A stretch of DNA of 64,000 nucleotides from contig NZ_CP152002.1 of NCBI RefSeq assembly GCF_038595055.1, forward strand, positions 5,252,501-5,316,500. The letters run 5' to 3'. The notes under the pieces were generated by a model. It did no database searches and had not been told where the DNA came from. It saw only the letters and a program-made list of their open reading frames with translations. Both the position numbers and the translations under genes were made by a program. How positions within the stretch are numbered: position 1 is the stretch's first letter; each line of letters starts with the position of its first letter. Of this stretch, positions 34,943 through 44,582 are shown in pieces. The stretch is from Paenibacillus sp. FSL R7-0345 (lineage in GTDB: Bacteria > Bacillota > Bacilli > Paenibacillales > Paenibacillaceae).

Positions 34943-36058
34943 CTAGAGGAATTTAAATGGCTCTGTGCCGATTTCTGAAGCATAGACTGTTGTATCGTAC
35001 TTATGCTCGGTCAGCTTTCCGCTCATCCACTCCGCTACCTTGACCTTCATAATCTTTTCCGCATTATGTCCCGGATCGATCAGCGTAATACCGGCTAGAG
35101 CAGCATCCTGCGCAGTATGGTAGTCAATATCTCCCGTTACCAGCACATCAGCCCCTTTAAAAATAGCGCTGTTATAATACTTGGCCCCTGAGCCGCCCAT
35201 TACCGCCGCTTTACGGATCTTGCGGTTCAAGTCGCCTACAACCCGGACATGCTCAACGTCCAGACCCTTTTTTACCGTTTCGATGAATTCTCCGAGCGTT
35301 ACCAGTTCCGTTAGCTTCCCAACCCGGCCCAGACCGAAGCTGCGTCCTTTCAGATCCATGGAGTAAAGGTCGTACGCGACCTCCTCATAAGGATGTGCCT
35401 TCAGCATCGCTTGCACCACTTTATTGCGGACAGACAGCGGAACGATGGTTTCAATCCGGATTTCCTCGGCACGCTCCATTTTCCCGGTTTCTCCGATAAA
35501 GGGATCTGAGCCCTCGCGCGGTACAAAAGTGCCGTAGCCCTCAATGTTAAAACTGCAGTGGCTATAGTTGCCGATCCAGCCGGCACCGGCGTTCAGAATC
35601 GCATCCAGTACCTTCTGGTGATGGTCCTTCGGCACGAACACCACCAGCTTGGACAGCTGATCCGTATGAATGTCTTTAATTGGCGCACCATTTTCGATCC
35701 CCAGCGCTTCAGCCATCCAGTCATTCATTCCGCCTTCAGCCACATCAAGGTTGGTATGGCTGATATAGACGGCGATATCGTTTTTAATCAGCTTTTCGTA
35801 GAGCTTTCCCATAGGAGTATCGGTCTGAATGCCTTTAATCGGCCGGAAAATAATCGCATGATGCGCGATGATCAGATTGCAGCCCTTGGCAATTGCCTCG
35901 TCTACAACCTCATCGTTCACATCCAACGCAACCAGCACGCCTGTAATTTCCTTCTGCAGGCTGCCAAGCTGTAGACCTACATTATCCCATTCCTCGGCCA
36001 GATGCTTCGGGGCAAGCTGCTCCATGTAGCTGATTACAGTCTGTCCTTTGGCAAACAT
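34943..36058 (-). CDS. yqfO: Nif3-like dinuclear metal-centre protein (YqfO)
   Basis: 371-residue DUF34/NIF3 family protein, often annotated as GTP cyclohydrolase I type 2 homologue; its activity is not settled. Metal ligands are visible in LIIAHHAIIFRP, SHTNLDVAEGG and the C-terminal DPGHNAEK. The middle insertion (about 130-230, with HPYEEVAYDLY) is the PII-like domain present in the longer Gram-positive members. Its start overlaps trmK by 25 bp with GGAGG upstream. Confidence 0.92.
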   Translation of the reverse strand: MFAKGQTVISYMEQLAPKHLAEEWDNVGLQLGSLQKEITGVLVALDVNDEVVDEAIAKGCNLIIAHHAIIFRPIKGIQTDTPMGKLYEKLIKNDIAVYISHTNLDVAEGGMNDWMAEALGIENGAPIKDIHTDQLSKLVVFVPKDHHQKVLDAILNAGAGWIGNYSHCSFNIEGYGTFVPREGSDPFIGETGKMERAEEIRIETIVPLSVRNKVVQAMLKAHPYEEVAYDLYSMDLKGRSFGLGRVGKLTELVTLGEFIETVKKGLDVEHVRVVGDLNRKIRKAAVMGGSGAKYYNSAIFKGADVLVTGDIDYHTAQDAALAGITLIDPGHNAEKIMKVKVAEWMSGKLTEHKYDTTVYASEIGTEPFKFL

Positions 36059-36810
36059 TCCAGCACCTCCGAAATTTTCTTGATCTGCGCTTGAATTGTA
36101 TTCCGCTTCTCTTCTGCCGATTCCAGCCCGGAACGGGACAGCGAAGCCAGAATCCCTTCCAGCTTGGTAATTTCACCCTGCCACTTCGCAAAGAATACCG
36201 CGTTCGGCTTCTCCAGCAGCCAAGGCCCCATCTGTATCAGCAGCTCGGGACTCAAAACAATGCCACCCGGCAGCACACGCTCAAGGTACAGCTGCTCATT
36301 TGTCAGTCCGAAGGCCTGTCCTTCAGGCAGCGCAGTCAGCACTTCATACATTTTGCCGTCTTCTTCAAGAATATGCTCGGTTGTGACAACCCAGCCGTTA
36401 TTCAACAGCCAGCGGCGCAGAATATCCTCACCGACATTCGGCTGCAGCGCAAGTGTTTTGACACCCTCCAGCTTGCCGAGTACCCGACCGCGTTCAAGAA
36501 TGGCAGCGATCAGTGATCCGCCCATGCCCGCAATCGAAATACAGTCGGCTTCGCCCGGTTCCAGCACTTCCAGGCCGTCACCGCGCCGTACAGCTATTTT
36601 GGCACCAAGTCCTGCTTCAGCAACACCTTTGCGCGCTGCATCGTACGGACCCGGATTGACTTCACCTGCGATTGCAGAGACGGCTTTGCCGCTCTCTACA
36701 GCAGCTACCGGAAGCAGTGCGTGATCAGAGCCGATATCGGCAAGTCTGCTTCCTTCCGGCACCTGTTCCAGCAAAAGCTGCAGCCGGTCTGACAATTTTA
36801 CTTTGTTCAT
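36034..36810 (-). CDS. trmK: tRNA (adenine(22)-N1)-methyltransferase TrmK
   Basis: SAM-dependent methylation of A22 in the tRNA D-stem. About 258 residues from ATG 36808-36810. SAM motif LADIGSDHALLPVAAV near residue 22, then VRRGDGLEVL, DCISIAGMGGSLIAAILE and LQPNVGEDILRRWL, and a C-terminal coiled coil. Its ATG overlaps the stop of the upstream membrane gene (ATGA), and its 3' end overlaps yqfO; the trmK-yqfO pair follows rpoD as in Bacillus. Confidence 0.95.
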   Translation of the reverse strand: MNKVKLSDRLQLLLEQVPEGSRLADIGSDHALLPVAAVESGKAVSAIAGEVNPGPYDAARKGVAEAGLGAKIAVRRGDGLEVLEPGEADCISIAGMGGSLIAAILERGRVLGKLEGVKTLALQPNVGEDILRRWLLNNGWVVTTEHILEEDGKMYEVLTALPEGQAFGLTNEQLYLERVLPGGIVLSPELLIQMGPWLLEKPNAVFFAKWQGEITKLEGILASLSRSGLESAEEKRNTIQAQIKKISEVLECLPKDRL

Positions 36811-37646
36811 GATGCCACCCACGTTATCCATTTTTTTCGGAAAATAAACAGCAGAGCCAGCCCCGCCGCAATCTTCCCTATCAGTAAAAGTGAAACCCAG
36901 TCCGGAAAGCCCTGTCTAAGCCACAGCGCATCGATCTCCGGCATTAACCACAGTGAAACCCCGACTCCCAGATAGACCCCGGAGACGCCGCTCACCTTGT
37001 GATAGAGCAGCCAGCTTAACCATACCATCAGCACGCAGAGCGGCAGCCAGAGCAGCTCGAGCTCCAGCATGGATGCATCCGGACGCATCTGCCCGGAAAA
37101 TCCGGCATAGAGGAGTGCCCAGAAGGCGATTCCGCAGTAATGCAGCAGCCCGATCCGCAGCGTAAAGCCGAGCACACTCCAGAGCAGCCCGCAGCCCGCA
37201 ATCAGCAGAGGCCGCCAGAAATCAGGATCAAGATCATGCAGTGCAATCATCCACAGGCCAAAGCCCATAGTCAGCACACTTCCGGCTCCTGCCAGCAGCA
37301 GGCTGATGGTCTGGTTACGGTCCCGGAAAATGGCCGAATAACCGTAACAGACCACTAAGACACATAGTGCCGTTGCAAGTTGCAAAGGCCAGGGAAAAAC
37401 GCTAAAATAAAGACTAATCATGAAAATCAAGGAAATTATTCCAAAACCAAACAACCATATTTTGATGCTTCCCTGCTGCAGATTTTGCAGCGACACCGGA
37501 TTACTGTCCTTGATTTTATCCTCGTCATTATAGAGGTTGCTCAGGAAATCACAGTATTGCTCCGGCAGCAGCTTGCTTCTTCTCCAGTATTGAATCTCTT
37601 TGATAATGGTCTCACGTTTTTCCAGATTCAACGCCTGATCCCTCAT
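36807..37646 (-). CDS. Hypothetical polytopic membrane protein
   Basis: 279 residues: a soluble helical N-terminus (residues 1-60, EKRETIIKEIQYWRRSKLLPEQYC, reminiscent of DUF2157-type N-termini) and about eight hydrophobic segments. No catalytic motif. AGGGGAA precedes the ATG, and the stop overlaps the trmK start. It sits between rpoD and trmK, where Bacillus subtilis has a cytochrome gene. Function unknown. Confidence 0.72.
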   Translation of the reverse strand: MRDQALNLEKRETIIKEIQYWRRSKLLPEQYCDFLSNLYNDEDKIKDSNPVSLQNLQQGSIKIWLFGFGIISLIFMISLYFSVFPWPLQLATALCVLVVCYGYSAIFRDRNQTISLLLAGAGSVLTMGFGLWMIALHDLDPDFWRPLLIAGCGLLWSVLGFTLRIGLLHYCGIAFWALLYAGFSGQMRPDASMLELELLWLPLCVLMVWLSWLLYHKVSGVSGVYLGVGVSLWLMPEIDALWLRQGFPDWVSLLLIGKIAAGLALLFIFRKKWITWVAS

Positions 37647-37681
37647 TTCCCCTGGTGCTTAGGCTGTTCTTTAAGCGCAAA

Positions 37682-37712
37682 GGACCTCCTGCCGCCGTGC
37701 AGCAGAAGGTCC
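37682..37712 (-). terminator. Probable terminator after rpoD
   Basis: GGACCT..CTGC / GCAG..AGGTCC hairpin with a weak TTTGCG tail, 14 bp after the rpoD stop. Read-through into the downstream membrane gene is possible. Confidence 0.6.
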
Positions 37713-37725
37713 GGTTATATTACAG

Positions 37726-38859
37726 CTATTCGAGGAAATCCTTGAGCCGTTTACTGCGGCTCGGATGACGCAGCTTGCGCAGCGCCTTGGCTTCGATCTG
37801 GCGGATCCGCTCGCGGGTTACGCCGAATACCTTGCCCACTTCCTCAAGTGTTCTTGTCCGTCCGTCATCCAGACCAAAACGGAGTCTCAGCACGTTCTCT
37901 TCACGCTCGGTGAGCGTGTCCAGCACATCCTCCAGCTGTTCCTTCAGCAGCTCATAAGCAGCTGCATCCGCAGGGGCCAGTGCCTCCTGATCCTCAATAA
38001 AGTCACCCAGATGAGAGTCATCCTCTTCCCCGATCGGCGTTTCCAGCGATACCGGCTCCTGGGCGATCTTCATGATTTCTCTGACCTTCTCAACGGTCAG
38101 CTCCATCTCAGCAGCAATTTCCTCCGGCGACGGCTCGCGTCCCAGTTCCTGCAGCAGCTGACGGGATACCCGGATCAGCTTGTTGATCGTTTCCACCATA
38201 TGCACCGGAATACGGATTGTACGTGCCTGGTCGGCAATCGCACGGGTGATCGCCTGGCGGATCCACCATGTAGCATAGGTACTGAATTTGAAGCCTTTGT
38301 TATGGTCGAACTTTTCAACCGCTTTGATCAGCCCCATGTTACCCTCCTGGATCAGATCCAGGAACAGCATGCCGCGTCCGACATAACGTTTGGCGATACT
38401 TACAACGAGACGCAGGTTCGCTTCTGCCAGACGGCGTTTAGCTTCCTCGTCACCGTTCTTGATCCGCATAGCCAGCTCAACTTCATCATCAGCTGAGAGC
38501 AGGGGCACACGGCCGATTTCCTTCAGATACATCCGGACAGGGTCATTGATCTTGATTCCCGGCGGAAGCGACAAATCATCGTCAAAGCTGAAATCATCGC
38601 TATCGTTATTCTCACTGTCCTCCCCCTGCCGCAGCGGAGAGCCTTCATCCTCGTTATCATTAACCACTTCAATCCCGTGATCGCTGAGCTGTTCGTAGAA
38701 CTCCTCCATCTGCTCGGGGTCCTGGTCAAACGGCGACAGTTTCTCCATGATATCTTTGTAGTTCAGTGAAGATCTTTTTTTACCTTGTTCAATAAGCTGG
38801 TCCTTAACCTGATCCAGAGTAAATTCTGCTTCCAGTTCAGTATGCTGATCGTTCGCCAT
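37726..38859 (-). CDS. rpoD: Primary RNA polymerase sigma factor SigA
   Basis: Housekeeping sigma-70 factor. 377 residues. Region 1.1 is acidic (NDNEDEGSPLRQGEDSENND), region 1.2 has DPVRMYLKEIGRVPLL, region 2 RLVVSIAKRYVGRGMLFLDLIQEGNMGLIKAVEKFD with the -10 contact TYATWWIRQAITRA, region 3 IPVHMVETINKL and region 4 EEVGKVFGVTRERIRQIEAKALRKLRH. AGGAGGG precedes the ATG. Forms a dnaG-rpoD operon with 40 bp between the genes. Confidence 0.98.
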   Translation of the reverse strand: MANDQHTELEAEFTLDQVKDQLIEQGKKRSSLNYKDIMEKLSPFDQDPEQMEEFYEQLSDHGIEVVNDNEDEGSPLRQGEDSENNDSDDFSFDDDLSLPPGIKINDPVRMYLKEIGRVPLLSADDEVELAMRIKNGDEEAKRRLAEANLRLVVSIAKRYVGRGMLFLDLIQEGNMGLIKAVEKFDHNKGFKFSTYATWWIRQAITRAIADQARTIRIPVHMVETINKLIRVSRQLLQELGREPSPEEIAAEMELTVEKVREIMKIAQEPVSLETPIGEEDDSHLGDFIEDQEALAPADAAAYELLKEQLEDVLDTLTEREENVLRLRFGLDDGRTRTLEEVGKVFGVTRERIRQIEAKALRKLRHPSRSKRLKDFLE

Positions 38860-38899
38860 AATTCGACTCCCTCCTCCCTAGGTACATCCTGTCAATTCC

Positions 38900-40720
38900 T
38901 CATTGTCTCTCTAGGGTTATAATCTCACTTGCTATTTGTGCCGCACGCAAAAAGTCACCGGATTTCTCCGCTTGAATCATCTCTTCACGCTTTTGCTCCA
39001 TCTTGCGCTGTATAGGGTATTTCTTCACTTCTCGGATGCAGTCGTCCAGAACCTGCGTGTTCCAGTCCGGAGGTGTGTCCATCATGGATATTGCCGTAGC
39101 GGTTTTCTCCAGACGGTCATCCTGAAGTGAGGATAGAAACCGGCTGATGCCGGGCGGTTTGCCTTGCGCGTAATAGGCATATAGATAAGCGGCAATTGCC
39201 GCATGATCATCGATGTTGAACTCTTCTCCGAGGCGTTCGCCCACATAAGCGGCTGCTTCCGGATCTTGTATCATTGAAGACAGCAGTCTCCGTTCCGCAG
39301 CATGATAAGCGGGCAACAAAGTAGGTGCCTGCACCTGCCCTTTTTTATGCCTACCATTATTCCACCTATTGTCGTTATTATCCCCTTCGGGCATGTTTTT
39401 TTGCATCGATGCCCGGAGTAAATTGCAGTCCTGCTTCAGGCTGTCATAGGACAGCTCCAGCTCGGAGGATATTTCCCGCAAATATACTTCCCGCTCAGTT
39501 GAGGATTGCAGGGTGGCAATAATCTGCAGCGCCTCCTTGACATAGGCAATTTTGCCGTCTTCCTCTAGGAGTATATGGTTTTTTTTCAGATATATAAGCT
39601 TAAATTTTATGGCTGAGACCGCGGAATCGATAATCCGCTCCATGAAGCTATCCCCGCCGTGACGGGAAATAAATTCATCCGGATCCATTCCGCCCGGCAG
39701 TACGGCCACCTTCACCCGCAGCCCGCTTTCCTCCAGCATCGGGATTGCCTTCAGCGCTGCAGCTTGTCCTGCCTTGTCGCCGTCATAGGAGAGAATAATT
39801 TCATCCCCCAGACTTTTCATCAGGGCCACATGGCTCTCCGTCAGTGACGTGCCCATAGTAGCCACACCGTTATGCACCCCTGCTTCCCAGGCCGAAATGA
39901 CATCGCCATATCCTTCAAAAAGGACGATTTGCCGCGTTTTGCGGATGGATGCTTTGGACTGGTGCAGATTGTACAGAATCCGGCTCTTGTTAAAGATTCG
40001 GCTCTCTGCGGAATTCAGATATTTCGGCTGCCCGTCTCCGAGAATTCTTCCGGCAAAAGCAACCACCTTGCCCATCCGGTTCGCAATCGGAAAAATGATG
40101 CGCCCGCGGAAACGGTCAATATAGCCCTTGCCTTCACCTCTGGCAGACAGCAGCCCGCCTTTTTCCATTTCGGCGAGATCAAACCCGCGCTTCTCCAGAA
40201 ATTGCAGCAGTGTATCCCAGCGGTCCGGAGCAAAACCGATCTGGAACTGGTCAATCATTTTATCGCTGAAGTTCCGGGATCTTAAATAATTCATCGCGGC
40301 TGTGCCGTATTCCGTGTTTTTCAGCAAAAAATGATAAAACTTTGCCGACAATTCATGAGCTGAAATCAGCCGGTCCCGTTCAGGATCAGGAGGAGACAGC
40401 GTTCCGCCCCTGCCCTCAGGAATTGCAATATCACTTTCTTCAGCCATTATTCTGACTGCTTCGGGGAAGGATAGTCCTTCGATTTCCATCCTGAATTTGA
40501 TGGCATTTCCGCCCATACCGCAGCCAAAGCAATGAAATACTCCCCGGTCGGGGGTTACTGTGAAGGAAGGGGATTTCTCCGAGTGGAACGGGCAGAGGCC
40601 CCATAAATATTTCCCCTGCTTGGTCAGATGGACAACCTTGCCGACAGTTTCGGCAATATCATGCCGTGCCAGCACGCTCTCGATAACTTCTTCCGGAATA
40701 TTACCGTGTCCGCTTGCCAC
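38900..40720 (-). CDS. dnaG: DNA primase
   Basis: Makes RNA primers at the replication fork with DnaB helicase. 606 residues starting at a GTG (40718-40720) with AAGGTGG upstream. N-terminal zinc finger ligands are Cys43, His46, Cys64 and Cys67. TOPRIM features are visible in VLFEGYGDVISAWEAG and LSYDGDKAGQAAA. The C-terminal helicase-binding part (about 440-606) begins with a low-complexity Asp/Asn/Gly/Lys linker. Between yqxD and rpoD as in Bacillus. Confidence 0.97.
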   Translation of the reverse strand: MASGHGNIPEEVIESVLARHDIAETVGKVVHLTKQGKYLWGLCPFHSEKSPSFTVTPDRGVFHCFGCGMGGNAIKFRMEIEGLSFPEAVRIMAEESDIAIPEGRGGTLSPPDPERDRLISAHELSAKFYHFLLKNTEYGTAAMNYLRSRNFSDKMIDQFQIGFAPDRWDTLLQFLEKRGFDLAEMEKGGLLSARGEGKGYIDRFRGRIIFPIANRMGKVVAFAGRILGDGQPKYLNSAESRIFNKSRILYNLHQSKASIRKTRQIVLFEGYGDVISAWEAGVHNGVATMGTSLTESHVALMKSLGDEIILSYDGDKAGQAAALKAIPMLEESGLRVKVAVLPGGMDPDEFISRHGGDSFMERIIDSAVSAIKFKLIYLKKNHILLEEDGKIAYVKEALQIIATLQSSTEREVYLREISSELELSYDSLKQDCNLLRASMQKNMPEGDNNDNRWNNGRHKKGQVQAPTLLPAYHAAERRLLSSMIQDPEAAAYVGERLGEEFNIDDHAAIAAYLYAYYAQGKPPGISRFLSSLQDDRLEKTATAISMMDTPPDWNTQVLDDCIREVKKYPIQRKMEQKREEMIQAEKSGDFLRAAQIASEIITLERQ

Positions 40721-40761
40721 TTTTAGCCACCTTCATCTCTTATACAAATAAATATAATTCG

Positions 40762-41250
40762 CTATTGCTGCACATTCTCCTGCAAAATTGTTAAAAGTTT
40801 TGTCAGTTTATGTTGAAAAAGATTTTTTTCCTCGGCTGTGATCGCTTTTGGCCCTTTGGAATAGTGTCCGCGCCTGCGCTCCACAGCTCTGGCATGCCTG
40901 CCTTCAAGCATAAAATCCATCTTGGAATCCTCATATTCCTGTCCGCGGTTCGACAGCACTCTGCAGCGTTTGCCAAGCGCAAGCGCAGCCAGACCGTAGT
41001 CCTGGGTAACGACGATATCCCCGGCAGCTATATGATTGGCAATGTACAGATCAGCACTGTCCGCTCCCCGGTCCACCTGAACCACTGTGACACCCTCATC
41101 CGCCTGAAGAACGTGGTCATAAGAAGAAACCATCAGCACAGGCACCCCGAAAGTACGCGCGCAAGACGCAATCTCCTTTTTAACCGGACAAGCATCACCG
41201 TCGACGACAATTTTCATTCCGCGGGACTTTTCCATCGCCATCGCCATCAC
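40762..41250 (-). CDS. yqxD: YaiI/YqxD family (DUF188) protein
   Basis: 162 residues, PIN-like fold of unknown activity. Acidic motif VVDGDACPVKKEI at the start, VQVDRGADSADLYIANHIAAGDIVVTQDYGLAALAL and SNRGQEY are family marks. AGGA lies 8 nt before ATG 41248-41250; an internal ATG 11 codons later is closer to the usual family start but has only a weak site. First gene of yqxD-dnaG-rpoD. Confidence 0.9.
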   Translation of the reverse strand: MMAMAMEKSRGMKIVVDGDACPVKKEIASCARTFGVPVLMVSSYDHVLQADEGVTVVQVDRGADSADLYIANHIAAGDIVVTQDYGLAALALGKRCRVLSNRGQEYEDSKMDFMLEGRHARAVERRRGHYSKGPKAITAEEKNLFQHKLTKLLTILQENVQQ

Positions 41251-41286
41251 CAGATTCCTGTGTAATATATATACGCTTTACGCAAA

Positions 41287-41362
41287 CCGAAATCCTTCTT
41301 TCGGTGAAGCATAAATACGGAACGGATGTCAACTTAGGCATTGGCACCGTTCCGTATATTTA
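41287..41362 (-). terminator. Two hairpins downstream of glyS
   Basis: TAAATATACGGAACGG / CCGTTCCGTATTTA (41312-41362, 21-nt loop) and ACCGAAA / TTTCGGT (41287-41305). Neither has a good U tract, so termination is only probable. Confidence 0.5.
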
Positions 41363-41495
41363 TACCCCAAACCATCGATCTATACCATAGTTCACACAAA
41401 ATCACAACTTTTTCAGGGCTATTGCCCAAAAACCGGTGAATGTTTCCTATAACAAAGCTTTAATAAAGCAAGTTACTGCTGTATTCAGCAGGCAA

Positions 41496-43577
41496 TTACC
41501 ACACCAGCTTGCCAAAATCAGCAAAGACTCTGGAGTCCGCATCCACACCAGCCAAAAGCGCAAGCCGGTTCGTTCGGATCTGCTCATCCTCGGCCATAAC
41601 CATTACGGAATCGAAGAATCCGGTAACGGCATCCTTCAAGCCGGACAGAATCCGCAGCGCTTCAGCGGCATCACGGGCAGCAAGTGCTTCCTGATATGGC
41701 GTATGAATACTCTGCCATGTCTCATACAGCTTGACTTCCGCGGCTTCCTTCAGCAGCGTAGGTTCGATGACAGCACCCTCCGCGGCTTTGGCAGCCAGAT
41801 TGCTCACACGGGTCAAGGAATCAACAGTAATTTTAAAATCATCCTGAGAACTTACAGCTTCGGTAAGCGCCCGGCTTCTGCCGACAACATCAACGATATC
41901 GTCAAAGCCTGCAGCAGTCACTGCTTCTACAACATCATATCGGATATTGTCGTCAGCCAGCAGGCGTTTTACACGCAGGCCAAAGAACTCGTACAGGTTA
42001 TTACGCAGTTCCGGTGCAAAATGTTTCTCTGTACGTAAATTTTCATGAACTTCCACGGCTGCAGCGAAAATTTCCTGCAAGCTGATGGACAGCTTATGCT
42101 CCAGGAGCATCTGCACAATGCCTGCCGCCTGACGGCGCAGCGCGTAAGGATCCTGTGAACCGGTCGGAATGATACCGATGGAAAAGCTTCCAACAATCGT
42201 GTCGATTTTATCGGCAAGGCTGACAACCAGACCTGCTTCAGTCGAAGGTACGCTGTCTCCGGCAAAACGCGGCTGGTAATGCTCGAAAATCCCTTTTGCC
42301 ACATTCTCGGCTTCACCGGCCTTGCGGGCGTAATCCTCACCCATTGTGCCCTGAAGCTCAGGGAATTCGCCTACCATCTGGGTTACAAGATCGAATTTGC
42401 AGATATCGGCAGTACGGCTGACTTCAGCTGCCGCAGCCCCGGACAGCCCCAGCTTAGCAGACAAGGAATCTGCAATCGCCCGGATTCTGCGCACTTTGTC
42501 GCCTACGCTGCCCAGCTCCACTTGATAAACGATATTTTCCAGCTTGGCCAGGGCATCGCTGATCTGCAGCTTCTGATCTTCCTCATAGAAGAACTTGGCA
42601 TCCGACAGACGGGCGCGCAGTACCTTCTCGTTCCCTTTGGCAATCACATCAAGCGATTCTGCATTACCGTTACGCACGGTTACGAAGAACGGCAGCAGCT
42701 TGCCTGCACTGTCCAGAACAGGGAAATAACGCTGATGCTCACGCATCGAAGTAATCAGCACATCCTGCGGGATGTCCAGGAAGGATGAATCAAATGTACC
42801 GAACAGTACAGTTGGTGTCTCCACCAGGAACAGTACCTCTTCAAGCAGGTCATCCTTGATCGCGATCGTCCATTCTTTTTCTGCAGCCAGCTTGTTGATC
42901 TGGTTCAGAATCAGTTCCTCGCGTTCCTGCACATTGACCAGCACATGCTGTGCGCGCAGCACTTCAACATAATCTGCCGGCTGTGCAATAACCGCATCCG
43001 TACCCAGGAAACGATGTCCGCGGCTCACATTGCCTGCTTTGACTCCGGTAATTTCCAGGTTAACAATCTCCTGGCCGAACAAAGCTACCAGCCAGCGGAT
43101 CGGGCGGACGAATTTAAAGTCATAGGCGCCCCAGCGCATATTTTTAGGGAAGGTCATCGCATTCACGATTCCGGTCAGGCCCTCAGCAAGCAGGGAAGAG
43201 GTCTCAACGCCATCGCTGTTTTTGGTCACATAGATATACTCTACGCCAGCCAGCTCCTTGAAAGTGAACTGCTCAGGAGAGACGCCCTGACTGCGGGCAA
43301 AACCAAGCGCGGCCTTGCTCCAGTCCCCGTTAGCATCCAGCGCGATTTTGCGGGAAGGACCCTTTACTTCTTCACTTACATCGGACTGCCGCTCAGCAGC
43401 CTCTTTTACCAGTACGGCCAGTCTGCGCGGGGTAGCATACGCTGTTACTCCGCTGTGCTCAATGCGTGAAGCTTCCAGCCATTTGGCTGTTCTTTCCTGC
43501 AGCTGCTCCATCGCCGCCCGGATAAAACGGGCCGGAATTTCCTCAAGTCCGATCTCGAACAAAATATCTTTAGACAT
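41496..43577 (-). CDS. glyS: Glycyl-tRNA synthetase beta subunit
   Basis: Beta subunit of the bacterial alpha2-beta2 glycyl-tRNA synthetase. About 693 residues. Start SKDILFEIGLEEIPARFI, then KNMRWGAYDFKFVRPIRWLVAL, SMREHQRYFPVLD and the HD-like/anticodon-binding end with RDAAEALRILSGLKDAVTGFFDSVMVM-type text. The ATG 43575-43577 with GAAGGTG overlaps the glyQ end by 8 bp, so the two subunits are translationally coupled. Expression is governed by the T-box leader. Confidence 0.97.
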   Translation of the reverse strand: MSKDILFEIGLEEIPARFIRAAMEQLQERTAKWLEASRIEHSGVTAYATPRRLAVLVKEAAERQSDVSEEVKGPSRKIALDANGDWSKAALGFARSQGVSPEQFTFKELAGVEYIYVTKNSDGVETSSLLAEGLTGIVNAMTFPKNMRWGAYDFKFVRPIRWLVALFGQEIVNLEITGVKAGNVSRGHRFLGTDAVIAQPADYVEVLRAQHVLVNVQEREELILNQINKLAAEKEWTIAIKDDLLEEVLFLVETPTVLFGTFDSSFLDIPQDVLITSMREHQRYFPVLDSAGKLLPFFVTVRNGNAESLDVIAKGNEKVLRARLSDAKFFYEEDQKLQISDALAKLENIVYQVELGSVGDKVRRIRAIADSLSAKLGLSGAAAAEVSRTADICKFDLVTQMVGEFPELQGTMGEDYARKAGEAENVAKGIFEHYQPRFAGDSVPSTEAGLVVSLADKIDTIVGSFSIGIIPTGSQDPYALRRQAAGIVQMLLEHKLSISLQEIFAAAVEVHENLRTEKHFAPELRNNLYEFFGLRVKRLLADDNIRYDVVEAVTAAGFDDIVDVVGRSRALTEAVSSQDDFKITVDSLTRVSNLAAKAAEGAVIEPTLLKEAAEVKLYETWQSIHTPYQEALAARDAAEALRILSGLKDAVTGFFDSVMVMAEDEQIRTNRLALLAGVDADSRVFADFGKLVW

Positions 43578-44457
43578 GCTCAGCACCTTCTTTCTTCAGC
43601 AGCGGGAAGCCCAGCTTCTCGCGTTCCTCCATATAGGTCGCGGCAACCGTACGGGCCAGATTACGCACTCTTGTAATAAAGCCGGTCCGTTCCGTTACAC
43701 TGATTGCTCCGCGCGCATCCAAAAGGTTGAAGGTATGCGAGCATTTCAGCACATAATCATAGGCCGGGAATACCAGATGGTTCTCCATAGCTCTGCGCGC
43801 TTCCTGTTCGTAGGTGTTAAACAGAGTGAACAGCATCTGCACATCAGATACCTCAAAGGTATACGTGGAATGCTCAACCTCAGGCTGATGGAAAACGTCA
43901 CCGTAAGTCACGCCGTCCACCCATTCCAGGTCAAACACATTTTCCTTCTCCTGGATGTACGACGCCAGACGCTCCATACCGTAAGTAATTTCTACAGCTA
44001 CCGGGCTGGTCTCAATTCCGCCAACCTGCTGGAAGTAAGTGAACTGTGTGATCTCCATTCCGTCCAGCCAAACTTCCCATCCGAGGCCTGCACAGCCCAG
44101 CGACGGATTCTCCCAGTTATCTTCAACAAAGCGGATGTCATGCAGCAGCGGGTCCACACCCAGCGCCTTCAGACTGTCCAAATACAGCTCCTGAATGTTG
44201 TCCGGCGACGGCTTGATGATAACCTGGAACTGGTGATGCTGGTACAGACGGTTAGGGTTCTCCCCATAACGGCCGTCTGAGGGGCGGCGGGAAGGCTCCA
44301 CATAAGCTACTTTCCAAGGCTCGGGTCCCAGTGAACGCAGAAACGTCATCGGGTTCATCGTTCCGGCCCCTTTTTCCGTATCGTACGGGTTGACGAGGAT
44401 ACAGTTCTGTTCTGCCCAGAACTGCTGCAGCGTTAAAATCATCTGCTGAAAATTCAT
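43570..44457 (-). CDS. glyQ: Glycyl-tRNA synthetase alpha subunit
   Basis: Catalytic alpha subunit that adenylates glycine. 295 residues, usual length. Motifs: MILTLQQFWAEQNCILVNPYDTEKGAGTMNP-type start (NPYDTEKGAGTMNP), AYVEPSRRPSDGRYGENPNRLYQHHQ-type motif 2 and ITYGMERLASYIQEKENVFDLEW. AAGGAG precedes the ATG. First gene after the T-box leader. Confidence 0.98.
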   Translation of the reverse strand: MNFQQMILTLQQFWAEQNCILVNPYDTEKGAGTMNPMTFLRSLGPEPWKVAYVEPSRRPSDGRYGENPNRLYQHHQFQVIIKPSPDNIQELYLDSLKALGVDPLLHDIRFVEDNWENPSLGCAGLGWEVWLDGMEITQFTYFQQVGGIETSPVAVEITYGMERLASYIQEKENVFDLEWVDGVTYGDVFHQPEVEHSTYTFEVSDVQMLFTLFNTYEQEARRAMENHLVFPAYDYVLKCSHTFNLLDARGAISVTERTGFITRVRNLARTVAATYMEEREKLGFPLLKKEGAEHV

Positions 44458-44582
44458 ACTACCGACTCCTTCGCTTTACAAGTGTATTGGCATTGCTGCC
44501 GTGAAGCGTCTTACTGTGCCGCGATGGAGGCGGCGGTCTTTTATGCTGCAGCGTCTGTCTCAAGTTACAAGCGCCTGCAATG

